From: Halichoerus grypus
Taxonomy: Eukaryota > Chordata > Mammalia > Carnivora > Phocidae
NCBI RefSeq assembly: GCF_964656455.1
Contig: NC_135715.1
Location: 168,546,437 to 168,610,436, forward strand
DNA length: 64,000 nt
Direction of reading: 5' to 3'
Shown here: piece after piece, positions 1 to 11,400 of the stretch
Position numbering within the stretch: position 1 is the stretch's first letter
How the letters are laid out: each line of letters starts with the position of its first letter
Notes under the pieces: generated by a model
The model's database searches: none
The model's input: only the letters and a program-made list of their open reading frames with translations
Told to the model about the DNA's origin: nothing
Made by a program: the position numbers and the translations under genes

Positions 1-294
1 AATCCAAACTCTGTAGGGCAAGTATGTAGACTGGAGACCCAAGGAGAGTCTTAACGCAGTATGGAGCAGAATCTTTCTTATTCCCAGGGACCTCAGTCTT
101 TTTCTTTTAAGGCCTTCAACTAATTGGATGAGACCCATCCATATTATAGAGGATAATCTGCTTTATTCCAAGTGTATGGACTTAAATGTTAATCACATTT
201 TAAAGTTTTCTTCATAGCAACATCTAGACATGTTTGACCCAACATTTGGGCACCCTAATCTAGCAAGTAGACACATAAAATTAACCATCACACC
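1..294 (-). mobile_element. Old LTR-like repeat (MLT2/ERV-L type?), cut by window edge
   Basis: The block ends in a run reading as ATAAAATTAACCATCACA and closely parallels 58561-59189, which has the same order of landmarks: GATTGGATGAG, then ATAATCTGCTTTA, then a GACACAT...AACCATC end. On the minus strand both copies begin TG(T/A)GATGGTT-like, as an LTR would. I tentatively place it with old ERV-L-type MLT2 LTRs read antisense. The start lies outside the window. Family membership with the second copy is seen directly; the name is inference. Confidence 0.5.
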
Positions 295-295
295 T

Positions 296-713
296 GGGTT
301 CTAACTTCTTATGTTGATTTTTTTCTGAAAAATTGTTGTCATTTAATTCCAAAGACATTGGGTTTTGAAAATTTCAAAAGCTTATGTGATGCATACACAA
401 GTTAATACAATTTAATATAAAATTAGTCTTTTTGATTTTGAAATTAAATCTTTTTACAGTAATGAAATCACTACTTAAATTCTTTGGGGCTAGTGATCAC
501 TGTAACATAATTAAGACTTCTTGAGATTTTGCTGGTACTATCCCTGATTATATCAAGCTTCAAAACTTGATTGGCAATCCTTCCACAGTGATAAGAAAGG
601 CCAGTGGTCTTGGTTTAGGATTACTTAATATTTCATAATATTTCTGGGAACTTCAACCTGAATTTTCACTTAAAATGTTCTCATTTAGAGATTATTTTAA
701 TGAAAAACCATCA

Positions 714-747
<34 letters not shown>

Positions 748-1085
748 TGGAACAATATTCATTATGTTCTTGAATCTTTAATTTATATTTTATTGTCTTC
801 TGGTTGTAGGCATTCATTAAATATTAGCTCCCTACTTTCCTTAAGAGTATGAATTGAAATGCTATTAACAACATACCTTAGCATGCACAAGAATATTCTG
901 CTGAATAATTCTTTAAACTGTTTTTATTGGTCCTATGTTTCAATTCTTCTAATTTTTAACATGTTTTAATGAAATCACTACAGCAGATCCTGGGGCAAGG
1001 AAGTCTAGGTCACCACCCTGTGACCATTGCTTTTATTTTTTATTTTTTTAAATTATTTATTTTTTTTATTATGTTATGTTTATTA
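296..1085. other. AT-rich single-copy stretch, no gene
   Basis: No coding-like frame, splice-bounded exon or recognisable repeat apart from the GT microsatellite. The end grades into a T-rich tract around 1034-1075. Confidence 0.5.
714..745. repeat. (GT)n microsatellite
   Basis: About 16 uninterrupted GT units. Likely length-polymorphic, as for any pure dinucleotide run of this size. Confidence 0.95.
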
Positions 1086-1330
1086 TGTCAAAATGAGCCA
1101 AGACAGGCTAAGTATTGCTACACATAAAACAACTACAAAATCTCGGTGGCTTAATAAACCAAGAGTTTTTTTCTTGCTTATCTACATTTCCAACATGGGT
1201 CAATATAGGAGCTCTGCTCATCATAGTTATTTAGTAACCTAGGTGAATTGAGACTCAATTTACATGCAGGCACATAATCACTGGGCCAGGAGAAAAAAAC
1301 ACTTAAAGTGAGTTGTATATGATATTTCTT

Positions 1331-1567
1331 CTTCTTCTTCTTTTTTAAGATTTTATTTATTTATTTATTTGTTTGTTTGTTTGTTTCTTTATGAGAGATA
1401 GAGTGCGATCAAGGGGAGGAGCAGAGGGAGAGGAACAAGCAGACTCTGGACTGAGCACAGAGCCCAGAGCCCGTCATTAGAGCATGATCCCAGGATCCTG
1501 AGATCATGACAGGAGCTGAAATCAAGAGTCAGACACTTAAACGACTGAGCCACCCAGGCATCCCATA
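1331..1567 (-). mobile_element. Can-SINE (SINEC), antisense
   Basis: Antisense layout: T-run and AAGATTTTATTTATTT tail first, purine-rich centre, GACTGAGCCACCCAGGC head last. A probable target-site duplication is TATATGATATTTCTT (1316-1330) against TATATGATGCTTCTT (1568-1582), two mismatches. The centre (ATCAAGAGTCAGACACTTAA) is of the older 'gactcttgatt' subtype. The tail has expanded into TTTA and GTTT units. Confidence 0.93.
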
Positions 1568-1768
1568 TATATGATGCTTCTTAAAGCTTCCACTGGAGGT
1601 GAACTGCATGCCTTCTGCTCACATTTTGGAAACCAAGGCAAGTTTCATGGCTATAGGCCTAACTACGAAATAGGGGAAGGAGTATAATTCTGATGTGAAC
1701 TTGGAAGGAGGAGAACTGGAATATGGCCAATCTTGTGACTATAGTCAGCCACTATTTCGGTATGATTT

Positions 1769-1970
1769 TTTTTAAGATTTTATTTATTTTTATGAGAGAG
1801 AGAGAGACATATAGAGACAGCATGAGCAGAGGGGAGGAGGCAGACGGAGAGGGAGAAGCATACTCCTCATTGAGTGGGGAGCTGGACATGGGGCTCAATC
1901 CCAAGTCCCTGAGATCATGACCTGAGCCAAAGGCAGACACTTAACCGACTGAGCCACTCAGGCACCATCA
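1769..1970 (-). mobile_element. Can-SINE (SINEC), antisense
   Basis: AAGATTTTATTTATTT tail, GAGAGAGAGA tract, CCCTGAGATCATGACCTGAG centre and GACTGAGCCACTCAGGCACC head. Flanks GGTATGATTT (1759) and GGTGTGAATT (1971) may be a decayed target-site duplication. The 62-65-residue ORFs on both strands here are chance frames of the SINE. Confidence 0.93.
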
Positions 1971-2614
1971 GGTGTGAATTTGTATCAGGAATGATTTTAG
2001 CTTTCTATGGCTAGGAGTGGCTTATAAAGACATTCAGTTACTTCACATAATAAGAGTGTGTAGGAAGGAAGTCTGAGTTGATGTGGGAGCTCAAGACTGT
2101 TATAAAGGATCAGGCCCTTTTCATATTTCTGTCCTACTAACCCAAGAATTGTGGATTTTGGTCCTTAGCCTGGCCTCCTTGTGGTTTTGGGAAGGCTTCT
2201 ACAACTATAAATAGCACATCTTCACACATCTGGCCCCAAATCACAAAGGAGGGAACATATTAGCTTCCTTGATCTCTCTCTCTTTTTAGTCAGGAGGAAA
2301 ATCCTCCCTGGAACAAACAAGTCTGCTTCCCTAGCCGACTTTCCCTTATTTTTCTTTAATCAGAACCATGTCACCTGGCTATTCTTAGCTGCAAGGAAAG
2401 CTGGGAGGGTGAGAAGCCGAAAAAGGGCAAAAAGTAACTATAATTGGTTTAGAAGATTATCATGGCTTTACCATCTTTCTTTTTCTGGAGTGGGCACTTT
2501 GCCCCTTGAACAAAATTGTAGCTCTGATATTAAAAAAGAAGAGGGAATGTTTATGGAGAGAACACAGGATTACCTTACACAGAAAAGAAATGAAAAAAAA
2601 AAAAAATCCTTCAT

Positions 2615-2800
2615 GGGGCACCGGGGTGGCTCAGTCAGTTAAGCATCTGACTCTTGACTTCAGCTCAGGTCATGATCTTAGGGCTGTGAGATCGAGCCCC
2701 GCATCAGGCTCCACACTCAGTGGGGAATCTGCTTATTACTATCTCTCTGCCCCTCCACCTGCTTATGCTCTCTCTTCTCAAATAAATAAATAAAATATTT
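2615..2800 (+). mobile_element. Can-SINE (SINEC), sense, with perfect TSD
   Basis: Begins GGGGCACCGGGGTGGCTCAG and ends in an AAATAAATAAATAAAAT tail. The flanking direct repeats AAAAAATCCTTCAT at 2601-2614 and 2801-2814 match exactly (14 bp), as expected for L1-mediated retrotransposition. The body is of the 'gactcttgacttcagctc' subtype. Confidence 0.95.
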
Positions 2801-3115
2801 AAAAAATCCTTCATAATTTAATAGGGAGATGATTATTTGAAATAAATTGAAAGCAAGACAGATCGTCATGTAGCCTAAAATAGTTAAAAGGCAGCTGATG
2901 AAAGGGTCAGCTAGAGTGCCAGGTCAGCCATGTGAGCAGATCCTTGAGAAACTGGTAGTATTTCAATGACAGAAAAGGCATTGTAGGTGGAAAACACTAA
3001 AGGCAAAGAGCCAGGAAAATAACAATGCAGGGGAGTGAGATTGAGATTAAATAATGTAGAGTCATGAATGTCAGACAAGAGTTTGGACTCTGTAGGGAGC
3101 CTTACAAATTTGGAG

Positions 3116-3592
3116 CCCTGTGATGTGGTGGTTAAGAACAGTTGCTCTAGACTTAGCCAACCTCAATTCAATCTGAGTTCTACCACCAACTCACTGTGAA
3201 ATGGCGAGCAAATTCCTTTACTTCTTTCAGACTCCATTTCCTCATCTGTAATAAAAGGGAATCGTGAAAGGTACCTATCTGCATTAGTTAGGGTTGGCAA
3301 ACAGCTGAAATAAATAAATACAAAAATGTAATGTCTGAAATAAAATAGAAATCTGTTTTTTACTCATATAACAAGGTAGTAAGCAGGCTCTGCTTTATGC
3401 AATGGTTCAGTAGCCCAGGTGAAAGCAACTTCTCCATCTTGGACATATGTTTTCCATAATCTGTCTGTGATAGTTCTCCAGAAAACCTCAGTGGGTTCTA
3501 GGGAGCACTGCTTAGTATAATGCATATGAAGTACTTAGCCTAGTGCCTAATACAGAGTAAGCAATCGATAAATGCTAATGATTAATGTTAGC
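3116..3592 (+). mobile_element. MIR SINE in two parts
   Basis: The first part (3116-3283) shows the MIR order: GTGGTTAAGAACAG, CTGAGTTCTACCACC, then CTCATCTGTAATAAAAGGG and GGTACCTATCTGCAT. The second part (about 3506-3592) supplies the MIR 3' end: GTACTTAGCCTAGTGCCTAA, GAGTAAGCAATCGATAAATG. The roughly 220 bp between belong to something else. Confidence 0.75.
3284..3505. repeat. Unassigned insertion inside the MIR
   Basis: This stretch separates two collinear MIR halves. It contains AGTAAGCAGGCTCTGCTTTA and resembles the ancient material at 1086-2480. No terminal repeats or clear target duplication were found. Confidence 0.35.
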
Positions 3593-4002
3593 CGTAATTT
3601 CAGCTCAGAAACCAAGGGATTCAGAGGCGAATTGAAATGAAGGTGAGTTTTCTTAAACCATAAGAGAATATTTTATGTATTAATTTATTTTGAGCAGAAA
3701 AATGAGACCATTAGAATTGAGATAAGAATTATTCTGGCAAATGTATGTAGGGTGGTTCTGTGGGAGTGTGGTGGTTATAGGCTGACCATCAGCTAGAAGA
3801 CAGTTATAATGATGTGGACAAGAAGTGATGACATTAGAAAGAGGATGGGGAGGAAGAAGAGGCAGAGCTAATAGATTCCACTCTCTGAAGGCTTGAAGAG
3901 TCTAGATTTTTTATATTTCGAGACATCCCACATTCAAATATATGTTTGATGTCCACATTTGTTGCTGGCAAAAACAAAGTATTTCTTTTATAATCTCAAA
4001 AT

Positions 4003-4196
4003 CATTTTTTAAAAAGATTTTATTTATTTATTTGAGAAAGAAACAGAGAGAGCATGAGCTAGGGGAGGGGTAAAGGGAGAGAGAGAAGCAGACTCCCCAC
4101 TGAGCAGGGAGCAGGATGCAGGGCTCACTCCCAGGACCCTGGGATCAAGACCTGAGCCGAAGGCAGATGCTTAACCAACTAGCCACCCAGTCACCC
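4003..4196 (-). mobile_element. Can-SINE (SINEC), antisense, with TSD
   Basis: AAAGATTTTATTTATTTATTTGAG tail-side start and ACTAGCCACCCAGTCACCC head. TSD TCTCAAAAT at 3994-4002 and 4197-4205; similar bases extend beyond it in a T-rich target. Confidence 0.94.
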
Positions 4197-4430
4197 TCTC
4201 AAAATAATTTTTTTATAATATTTGGATTTGATGACATAATATAGAATGAGAAGGTACTATAGGAGATCCCCTCAACATTAGATATGTGACTATTCAGAAA
4301 TTGAGCTAAAATGATTTTGTATTAATTTCTTCTTGTTATTGAAGAATAATCAATTTATTTTCTCCCTGTATGTCCCCAGGTGATTAATATATTTAGTTAC
4401 TTCTCTGATTTGATTTTCTTTTTGTTTTCC

Positions 4431-4453
4431 TCCCCCCCCCTTTTTTTTTTTTA
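4431..4453. repeat. Poly-C followed by poly-T tract
   Basis: Nine or so C bases run directly into about a dozen T bases, a homopyrimidine tract on one strand. Simple sequence only. Confidence 0.85.
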
Positions 4454-5355
4454 CAGTTTTCTTCTTCTTTAGGGTAATTAATCCCAATTTTCAATGATTC
4501 TAATGCCAAAAAAAAAAAAAAAAAAGCCAAAAGCTGCATATTTAACTGTAAATATTCCAGAATTATGTCAGTCAATTTGTTTAGCCTTTGCCAAAATTAG
4601 AATTGCAAAAATTTTTATCAGCTTTTCTCACTAATAGCATTCCTTATGGATATGTGTTTTCCTTCCTTTTCTAAAAGTGCTAGAGAGTTTGAAAACAGGG
4701 GTGGGAAGTAAAAGGTAGAATTCATAGAAATGAAGGCCCTAAGTATGTCACAGATGGGGTGGTCATGCTTGCAATGATTAAAAATTCATTGTACTACTCA
4801 CCTAGTTCAATCTTTAGTTGTAACTCTCTGTGGAAGCATTAATTTTGGGGACATGAAACTACCTTCATGTTATTAATACAAACCCAGTATATGCCCTGTC
4901 TTTTGCCGTTGGTAGTCTGAGTCCTTGAAGCCTATGCAAGTTTTTAGCCACTGAGGTTATGTGCTGGTAAATCTTCAGTCTCATGATGCTGCTTCACCCC
5001 AGTGAATTGGACCTTGTCTTGGGCTATTTCTGTGGAAGACTTACAATGCACTTACAAGGGACTGAATTAAACTTCTCAAATTACTATAGTTTATATTATT
5101 ACAATAAACTATCTGGAATAGTTGGGGAGCATGGTAGCTAAATCATACATTCTTTTAAGTAGGCCAAGCTCATGTCATTGTTTAGGCCAGGGCTTCTCAA
5201 AATTAATGTGTGTGTGGGGGCGGGGTGCAGTGGGAGGGCTAAAGAGCAGTATGGCTGATAATTCTGCATGATGATATAACTGGTCTATGGTCCACAGTAT
5301 GAGTAGTATGTAGTCCTACTATCTTGGCCTCAAGGCCACAAAACTGACTTATATT

Positions 5356-5377
5356 CACCACAGTTAAAACTGTGGTG
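5356..5377. repeat. Perfect 10-bp inverted repeat with AA spacer
   Basis: CACCACAGTT, two A bases, then AACTGTGGTG. The arms are exact complements. Each arm contains TGTGGT/ACCACA, the core of RUNX-type sites, but that is only a motif match. Confidence 0.8.
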
Positions 5378-5417
5378 GGAACTCTGAAACTCAGTGTGTC
5401 TTAATAAGAACATTTCT

Positions 5418-5625
5418 TTTTTCTTTTTTTTTTAATAAAGATTTTATTTATTTATTTGACAGAGAGAGACACAGTGGGAGAGGGAACACAAGCAGGGGGA
5501 GTGGGAGAGGGAGAAGCAGGCTTCCTACAGAGCAGGGAGCCGGATGTGGGGCTCGATCCCAGGACCCTGGGATCATGACCTGAGCCAAAGGCAGACGCTT
5601 AATGACTGAGCCACCCAGGAGCCCC
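5418..5625 (-). mobile_element. Young Can-SINE, antisense, perfect 15-bp TSD
   Basis: T-rich start, AAGATTTTATTTATTTATTTGACAGAGAGAG, a GGGAACACAAGCAGGGGGAG segment typical of the arctoid subtype, and a TGAGCCACCCAGGAGCCCC head. TSD AATAAGAACATTTCT at 5403-5417 and 5626-5640 is identical, so the copy is comparatively recent. Confidence 0.97.
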
Positions 5626-5666
5626 AATAAGAACATTTCTGATACTTTTTAAATAGAATGTTATTT

Positions 5667-5891
5667 ATTTTTATTTTTTTAAGAGATAGAGAAAGAGAGG
5701 GTGTGTGTGAGCAGGGCAGTGGTGGGAGGTGGTAAGGGCGGGGGCAGAGGGAGAGGGAGAGAGAGAATCTTAAGCAGACTCTACACCCAGCACAGAACCC
5801 ATCAGGGGGCTAGATCTCACAATCCTGAGATCATGACCTGAGCTGAAATCAAGAGTCAGGCACTTAACTGACTGAGCCACCCATGCACGCC
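5667..5891 (-). mobile_element. Older Can-SINE, antisense, with perfect TSD
   Basis: TTTTTTTAAGAGATAGAG start, long purine-rich centre, ATCAAGAGTCAGGCACTTAA and GACTGAGCCACCCATGCACGCC head. TSD TAGAATGTTATTT at 5654-5666 and 5892-5904 is exact. It lies only 41 bp from the preceding SINE, same orientation, but has its own TSD, so it was an independent event. Confidence 0.96.
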
Positions 5892-5904
5892 TAGAATGTT
5901 ATTT

Positions 5905-7214
5905 TAGATGGTGTTTCTCAGAATGAAATAGCCAGAGACTTATTCACCCAAGATTATTCTGAACCTAGGATTTATCTATATAATGAACCATAAGATATAT
6001 ACAGATGAGAGTTAAAGTTTATTTGAAAGAATAAAATGTTTATTGGAACACATTTCTATCTTCCCATATAGTAAAAGAAATCATATATTTGTAAGACACA
6101 TGCCCAAGGCTAAGATTCACCTGGAACACCATCTTAGCTGTACTGGTTATTTACAGCTGATACACACGCATGCATATTGGTTAGGGTCATTGCCTGATAC
6201 GGAGATGCCCGTGCCATACATGATATTGAATATTTTGAATACCATCCCCAAAATGTTTCCTAAGTGTAGTACAATAGTACAATTTCCTTTCCTTTCTCCT
6301 GTGACTGAGTGAGCTCTGCATTTTTCACAGTTGACACTACTGAAGCAATATTACCAATATACAAACACTGAGATGTTCAGATATATTACCATTTATAGTC
6401 CATGGGTCCCCTTGAAATCACATAGCTCTGCTGTTTCAAGGTACCAAGGCTCAGGAATCCAACATCTGGAGGTATACTATGAAGCCATTTCACTCCAGCC
6501 AACTGCCCAGGACACCGAGAAGGAGTAGAGAAAGAATCCATAGATATTTCCTCCTTTTTGGGCTGCAGAAACTCTACTCCTTCCCCTCCCTCTCCCTTCC
6601 TCTCTCTTCTCTGGACACCGGCCACAATCTCCTCAATGGGTTAGACTTTCCCCAGCACAGGAAGATAAGTTGTTTCAGAGAAGTTTGCTTTTGCCTTACA
6701 ACATGGCCTTCTACTGAAAATGACAACACAGATGGGGCAGGCAGCTGGGAAATTCAGGGGAAGAAAACCCTGTTCAGTATTACAGGACATCTCTTTGCTA
6801 TTGCCCTCTCTTTTATACACACACGCCGTGCTTCTATCAAGAACATCTGTTACTTCTGGTTGGTACGGTTCTCTTTAAATTTCCCTCCCATTGCTCAGAT
6901 ACTGAGGAGTCATGAATGTGCAAATTGTTTAAAAATAAATGTCTAGGCGTGTCCTCCAACTCTGCTGATTCCTGCTAACATTTATTTGATTTGTGCTGGT
7001 TTCCTGACCAAACCCCAGGCTCTGCCCCACAGCATGAATCTCATTTTAGAACCAGAATTATTTTCATACCTTATTCGCTGGGGGTCTAAGAATTTGGTTA
7101 TTTGCCTCCTTGGCACTTTATGCTCCAAAAAACTGCTTTTAAAAGACACAATGAGTCCTGACTTAAGGTTGATACATCCTGGGTCATCTACCCACACATC
7201 ACCTACGGTGGAGC
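5905..7214. other. No supported gene; open frames only
   Basis: No recognised repeat. A 155-codon plus-strand frame (6479-6946) overlaps other frames on both strands. It has a proline/serine-rich beginning from a CT-rich tract (6570-6610), no recognised domain, and no Kozak-like start, promoter or splice context that I can support. I regard it as chance. Confidence 0.4.
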
Positions 7215-8490
7215 TACACTTCTGTGCTTCATTTTTTGCTCAATGTAATGTTGATGAGATTTATCCATGTTTTTGCATGTAATTTGTTCATTTTCATTGT
7301 GTGCTCTATTGCATTGTGTTAAAGTGGTACAATTTACTTATTTATTCTACAGTTGATGAGCATCTGGATTGTTTCCAGTTTGGGGCTATTAATAATATTG
7401 TTATGAGCATTCTTGTGTTTGTAGTTTGGTGAACATATGTGTGTATGTCTGTTAAATTTTGAATTGCTGCATGATAGGGTTTATTGAGCATTTAGCATTA
7501 GTAGATACTGATATACTCCAAAGTTACTGTATCATTTTATACTTCATAGGCAGTGTTTGAAGATTCCAGTTTCCTTACATTTTTACAAACACTTGATGTA
7601 GTCAGTCCTTCAGTTAGTAGGGAGTGGTATTTCATTGTAATTTTACTTTACATTTTCCTGATGATTATTGTGGTTGCAAACACAGATGTTCAGATGTTTA
7701 CTAGTTATTTTGCAAAGTGCCTGTTTAAGCCTCTTGTCCATTTTTTTTTAAATTGGGTTGTCTGCCTTTTTCTGAAATATTCTTGTTATGAGCCCTTTGC
7801 CTTTTTTATGTATTCAAATGTTTTATCCCACTGAGTGGCTTATTTTCATATCCTCTACTGGTATTTCTTGATGTACATAAATTCTTAATTTTAATGCCTC
7901 CCAACTTATCAATTTTCCTTTATGTTTAGTGCTTTTGTGTCTATGTGTATGCATGTGTCCTGTTTAAGATAACTTTGATATCCCAAGGTCATGAAGATAT
8001 TCTCTTGTGTTATTTTCAAGAAACTTTATAGTATTCCCTTTATATTTTGATCTAAAATCCATTGGGAATTAATTTGTGTATGATATGAGGTATAAATAAT
8101 GATCATATTTTCCTCATATCTATATCCAATTGACCCAGCACCATTTGTTGAAAAGAGCATCCTATCCACACTACACTGCAAGGCTACTTTTGTTATATAT
8201 CAAGTGTCTAAATAGATGTGAGTTTGCTTCTGAATTCTCTCTTCCATTCCATTGGCCTATTTGTCTATAATTATCACTTTGAATAACTACAGTTATATGA
8301 TAAATCCTGAGCGCCAGTTGTATTAATCATCCAACTTTTATTTTTAAAATTAGATCATTATTTTGACTCACTCTATTTTCATGTAAATGTTAGCTTCACA
8401 CATCAATTTTTGCCAAAATCACCTGCTGTATTTGCATGAATAATTGATCTGTGTATGAAAATTCTACAAATAATATGAGGTCTTGATTGG
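7215..8490 (-). mobile_element. Old L1 (L1M-type) ORF2 relic, antisense
   Basis: Reads as the complement of the L1 ORF2 C-terminal half. Landmarks in order: CAGTTTGGGGCTATTAATAA near 7378, TTATCCCACTGAGTGGCTTA near 7824, CAATTGACCCAGCACCATTT near 8127, and CTTCCATTCCATTGGCCTAT near 8241. Heavily diverged with no intact frame. The 93-residue plus-strand ORF at 7553-7834 is an antisense shadow. Confidence 0.8.
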
Positions 8491-11400
8491 TACTCTCTTC
8501 CTTTCAGGATCCAAACTTAAAGTCTAGAATGTCAGGGGTGCTCATCAGGGATGCTCTTTCTTTGTGGGACCTAGACTTCATTTTTGTGTCCCATGCTTGG
8601 TGAGACCATGGAAAGCTATTCCTATCTTCCCTGGTTCTTAGACATCACTGCTCAGTTCTTAGCTTCTTGTTCTGTGCTATTTATAAATTGTCAAATGCCT
8701 CAAGGGGAAAATAGCTGCAGAATATTGGGCTTACTTATCGCACTTTCCATCTGCCCAGTGTCTTGGCCTCAAATCTGGGTTGTTTTGAAAACTCCAAACT
8801 CCAGGGTTTCCCTCTGTATCACTTTAAGACTGATGAAAACTTGCCTCAGTTTCCCAGGCTCTCTGCTTCTAATCTCTGCTCCACTTTTTAGCCTCTTAGA
8901 TTTATGCTCCTTATCAATCAGCAGATTCCATGAGGTAAAGCACACCCAAATATTGAACTCATCTCAATGGCCTTTCCTTTTCTCAGGGATCCTGAACCCT
9001 CAAGTTCTGGCTGCTTTGGTAGATTTTCGATGCCTTTGAATGTTTCTTTTTTTTCTTTTAATTTTACACAGCTTCTCAACTTGTTTTCATAGGAATATTA
9101 CCAGGAGAAGATGGTCAAAAAATTTAAGTTTCTTTCACTCATTCTCTTTTAAAAAAAATAAGATAATACCTGCTCACTCTACCTCAAATAATGTGATATA
9201 TTTTTCATATCATGAAACATGAAAATTTAAAGTCACTGTCTCCTTGAATTAATATTCTTTTTATTTTAAAACACTTTTTTCTCATGTTCAACCTCTTATT
9301 AGAGTTCATTTTTCTGAATTTATTGTAGGATTTTAAAATAACACGTCTTACATTTATTTCTCAAGTGAATATATTATGATTTTAATTCTGAAAAGAAAGA
9401 TATGGGGGATTTCTAGTATTACTCATTTTGCATTATATTTTAGTGAATAAATACAAGTAAGCCTGGGGAAATGAGGATTTTTTATTCTTTCTTTCTTCTT
9501 CTTTTTTTAAATACGGAAAGCTTTTACTCCCCTGTCTTCTGCTTTCTGTGTAATGTAATGAATTTTTCCAATGAAGCCTACTGCATTCACACCATTTTCT
9601 AAGACCTGAGAATATGCTCTCTGCACCCTAAAAATAAGTTTCCTCACTATTTTCCAGACCTGGCATGTTTTAATGAAAATGCTTGCACAGAAGCTAGCCC
9701 GTTACTTTGCTTTACGCCTTTCATGACATTGATGCTTTTCTGCTCTATTTCCTAGGTCATCCCATGTGATTAACAGATTTCTTTTGGTTTCTTGTGTGCT
9801 ACCTTTTTTTCTGTAAGTCACTGTGAACATTCATTTAATTATTTTTTGATAATCAGTGATCTACAATTATAAACATTTGCAATATAAATAACCTATTAAT
9901 GACATCATTACCAGCAGTAGCTAGCAGTGAGTCCCCTCTGACTGTGTGATACACTGTGTGTTAGTTACTCCAGGAAACCCCAACCCCCACCCAGATTTAG
10001 GTCATAGCACTTGGATTTTGTGATTTGAACTTTTTAAAGAATGAGACTATGTGATTCAATGGGTAATCCAGGCAAAGGAAGTCTAGCATTTGATAATTGC
10101 ATCTGCTTAATTGTGTTTATGTTATTTAATTGTGCTGTGCTTTCTTTCCATGCAATGTCCCCTTCTCCATGCCTTTTCCTGGTTGATTCTATTATAATTT
10201 ATCTATACCTCTATTATGTTATCAGTATTTAGATAGTAGTAAATTGCTATAAGGTCCAACTCCCATTTTAAAATGTAGGTGGCCTCAAAAATCAACAGTG
10301 TCTTGGTCATCTTTGTTTATCCTGTGTATACTTAACATACATTTGCCAAATTACATTAAATTGATTGGAATAAGGAACTAAATAGGACATTCACTAACCT
10401 AGTCATGAGGTGGCTTGATAAAATGCTTTGGAAAATAATCATAATACTACAATACCCTTTCCTCTTTATTCACTTCCAAAACTCACCTCAGATAGATGTG
10501 TCAGGAATTTAACAGATCCTTTAAATTCTGAATATTTATTAAGACTGTACTCAATGTGACAGGGTATTGAAAATCTACATTTTGAGCTAATATTAGCGGA
10601 GTCATTATACCCTTCTGTATAAATACTCGCAAGTGAAATGAAAGATAACATGTAAACTCAATGTACATACCTTGCATGTTCCCAGACAGTTTTATTCCAA
10701 ATTACTTTTTTCATGAATCTTGTAGCCCATTTTCAAAGTTTCTTTGTTCTTGATCTAGATTTTAGTGAGGAAAGATATTTGGCCTTTTTTCTCATTTAAG
10801 TGTTTAGGTTTTTAATTTAAAAACAGGATTTTTTCAGTTGTGTGATATCAATGGTATTTCTGACTCAGTAGAACCTTTCTATCCTTAATGGGACCATGAA
10901 CCAATCTACTCCTGGTGGATGTTTGGTCACTTCTCCAGAGACAGTCATCAATACTAATGACTCATGGTCACCCCATTGTTTTTGTTTTTAGTGTTTGTTT
11001 GTTGGTTGGTTTGGAAAGCAGATGGACCTCCCATTAGGGAATGTCTTAGAAGTTTATCAATTTTCTGGGCCTGAACCTATGTTATAATCCTTATTGCTAT
11101 TCTCCTTTTATTTAATCTCTGACTCATGATGACATTTAATGCAAATACAGATAATAATTTTTGTAGTAAGCAGTAAAGTTTGTGGGTAATTTATAAGGTA
11201 AGATAAATTTTGAAAAATTAAATATATAAAAAAGAAAAAAATTCATGGTACCCATAAATGCAATTTGATGAATAGAAAGATCTCAAAGCATATAACTGGG
11301 GAGTATATATATACACTTTTTTGTTTATGTATTATACTTTGGTTATTTTTTATATCAGTGGAGATAATGAGATTATTAAAATTAAGAGACAATGAGTCAC

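Larger units (their letters stand above)
1086..2480. repeat. Ancient medium-reiteration repeat(s), interrupted by two SINEs
   Basis: The stretches outside the two SINEs (1086-1315, 1583-1758, 1982-2480) read like old interspersed repeat text: a CTCGGTGGCTTAATAAACCA motif near 1142 and an AGAACCATGTCACCTGGC motif near 2362, both of kinds common in dispersed mammalian DNA-transposon or MER relics. A somewhat similar piece sits at 3284-3505. I cannot name the family and the edges are uncertain. The short ORFs here carry no domain. Confidence 0.3.
2880..3890 (+). repeat. Ancient mammalian-wide repeat, interrupted by a MIR
   Basis: Pieces at 2880-3105 and 3600-3890 read as one old family: an AGAGTTTGGACTCTGTAGG segment near 3080, then CATTAGAATTGAGATAAG and TTATTCTGGCAAATGTATG. 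A related block lies at 13780-15110. The library name is not known to me. The MIR at 3116-3592 sits between the halves, so the MIR is the younger insertion or the halves are adjacent copies. Confidence 0.4.
4206..5402. other. Single-copy AT-rich stretch, no gene
   Basis: No supported gene. Holds a poly-C/poly-T tract (4431-4453), an A-run (about 4507-4526) and a perfect inverted repeat at 5356-5377. The 60-residue antisense frame at 4393-4575 is low-complexity read from these runs. Confidence 0.5.

Noticed and set aside
2615..2800. tRNA gene signal at SINE heads
   Set aside because: The A-box/B-box-like heads belong to tRNA-derived Can-SINEs; no independent tRNA gene was found in the window.
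6479..6946. 155-codon plus-strand ORF
   Set aside because: No domain, overlapped by frames on both strands, composition follows a CT-rich tract, no supporting gene context. Most likely chance.
8584..9039. 151-codon plus-strand ORF
   Set aside because: Abuts an antisense L1 relic, has no recognised domain, and is leucine/serine-rich as expected from CT-rich DNA.
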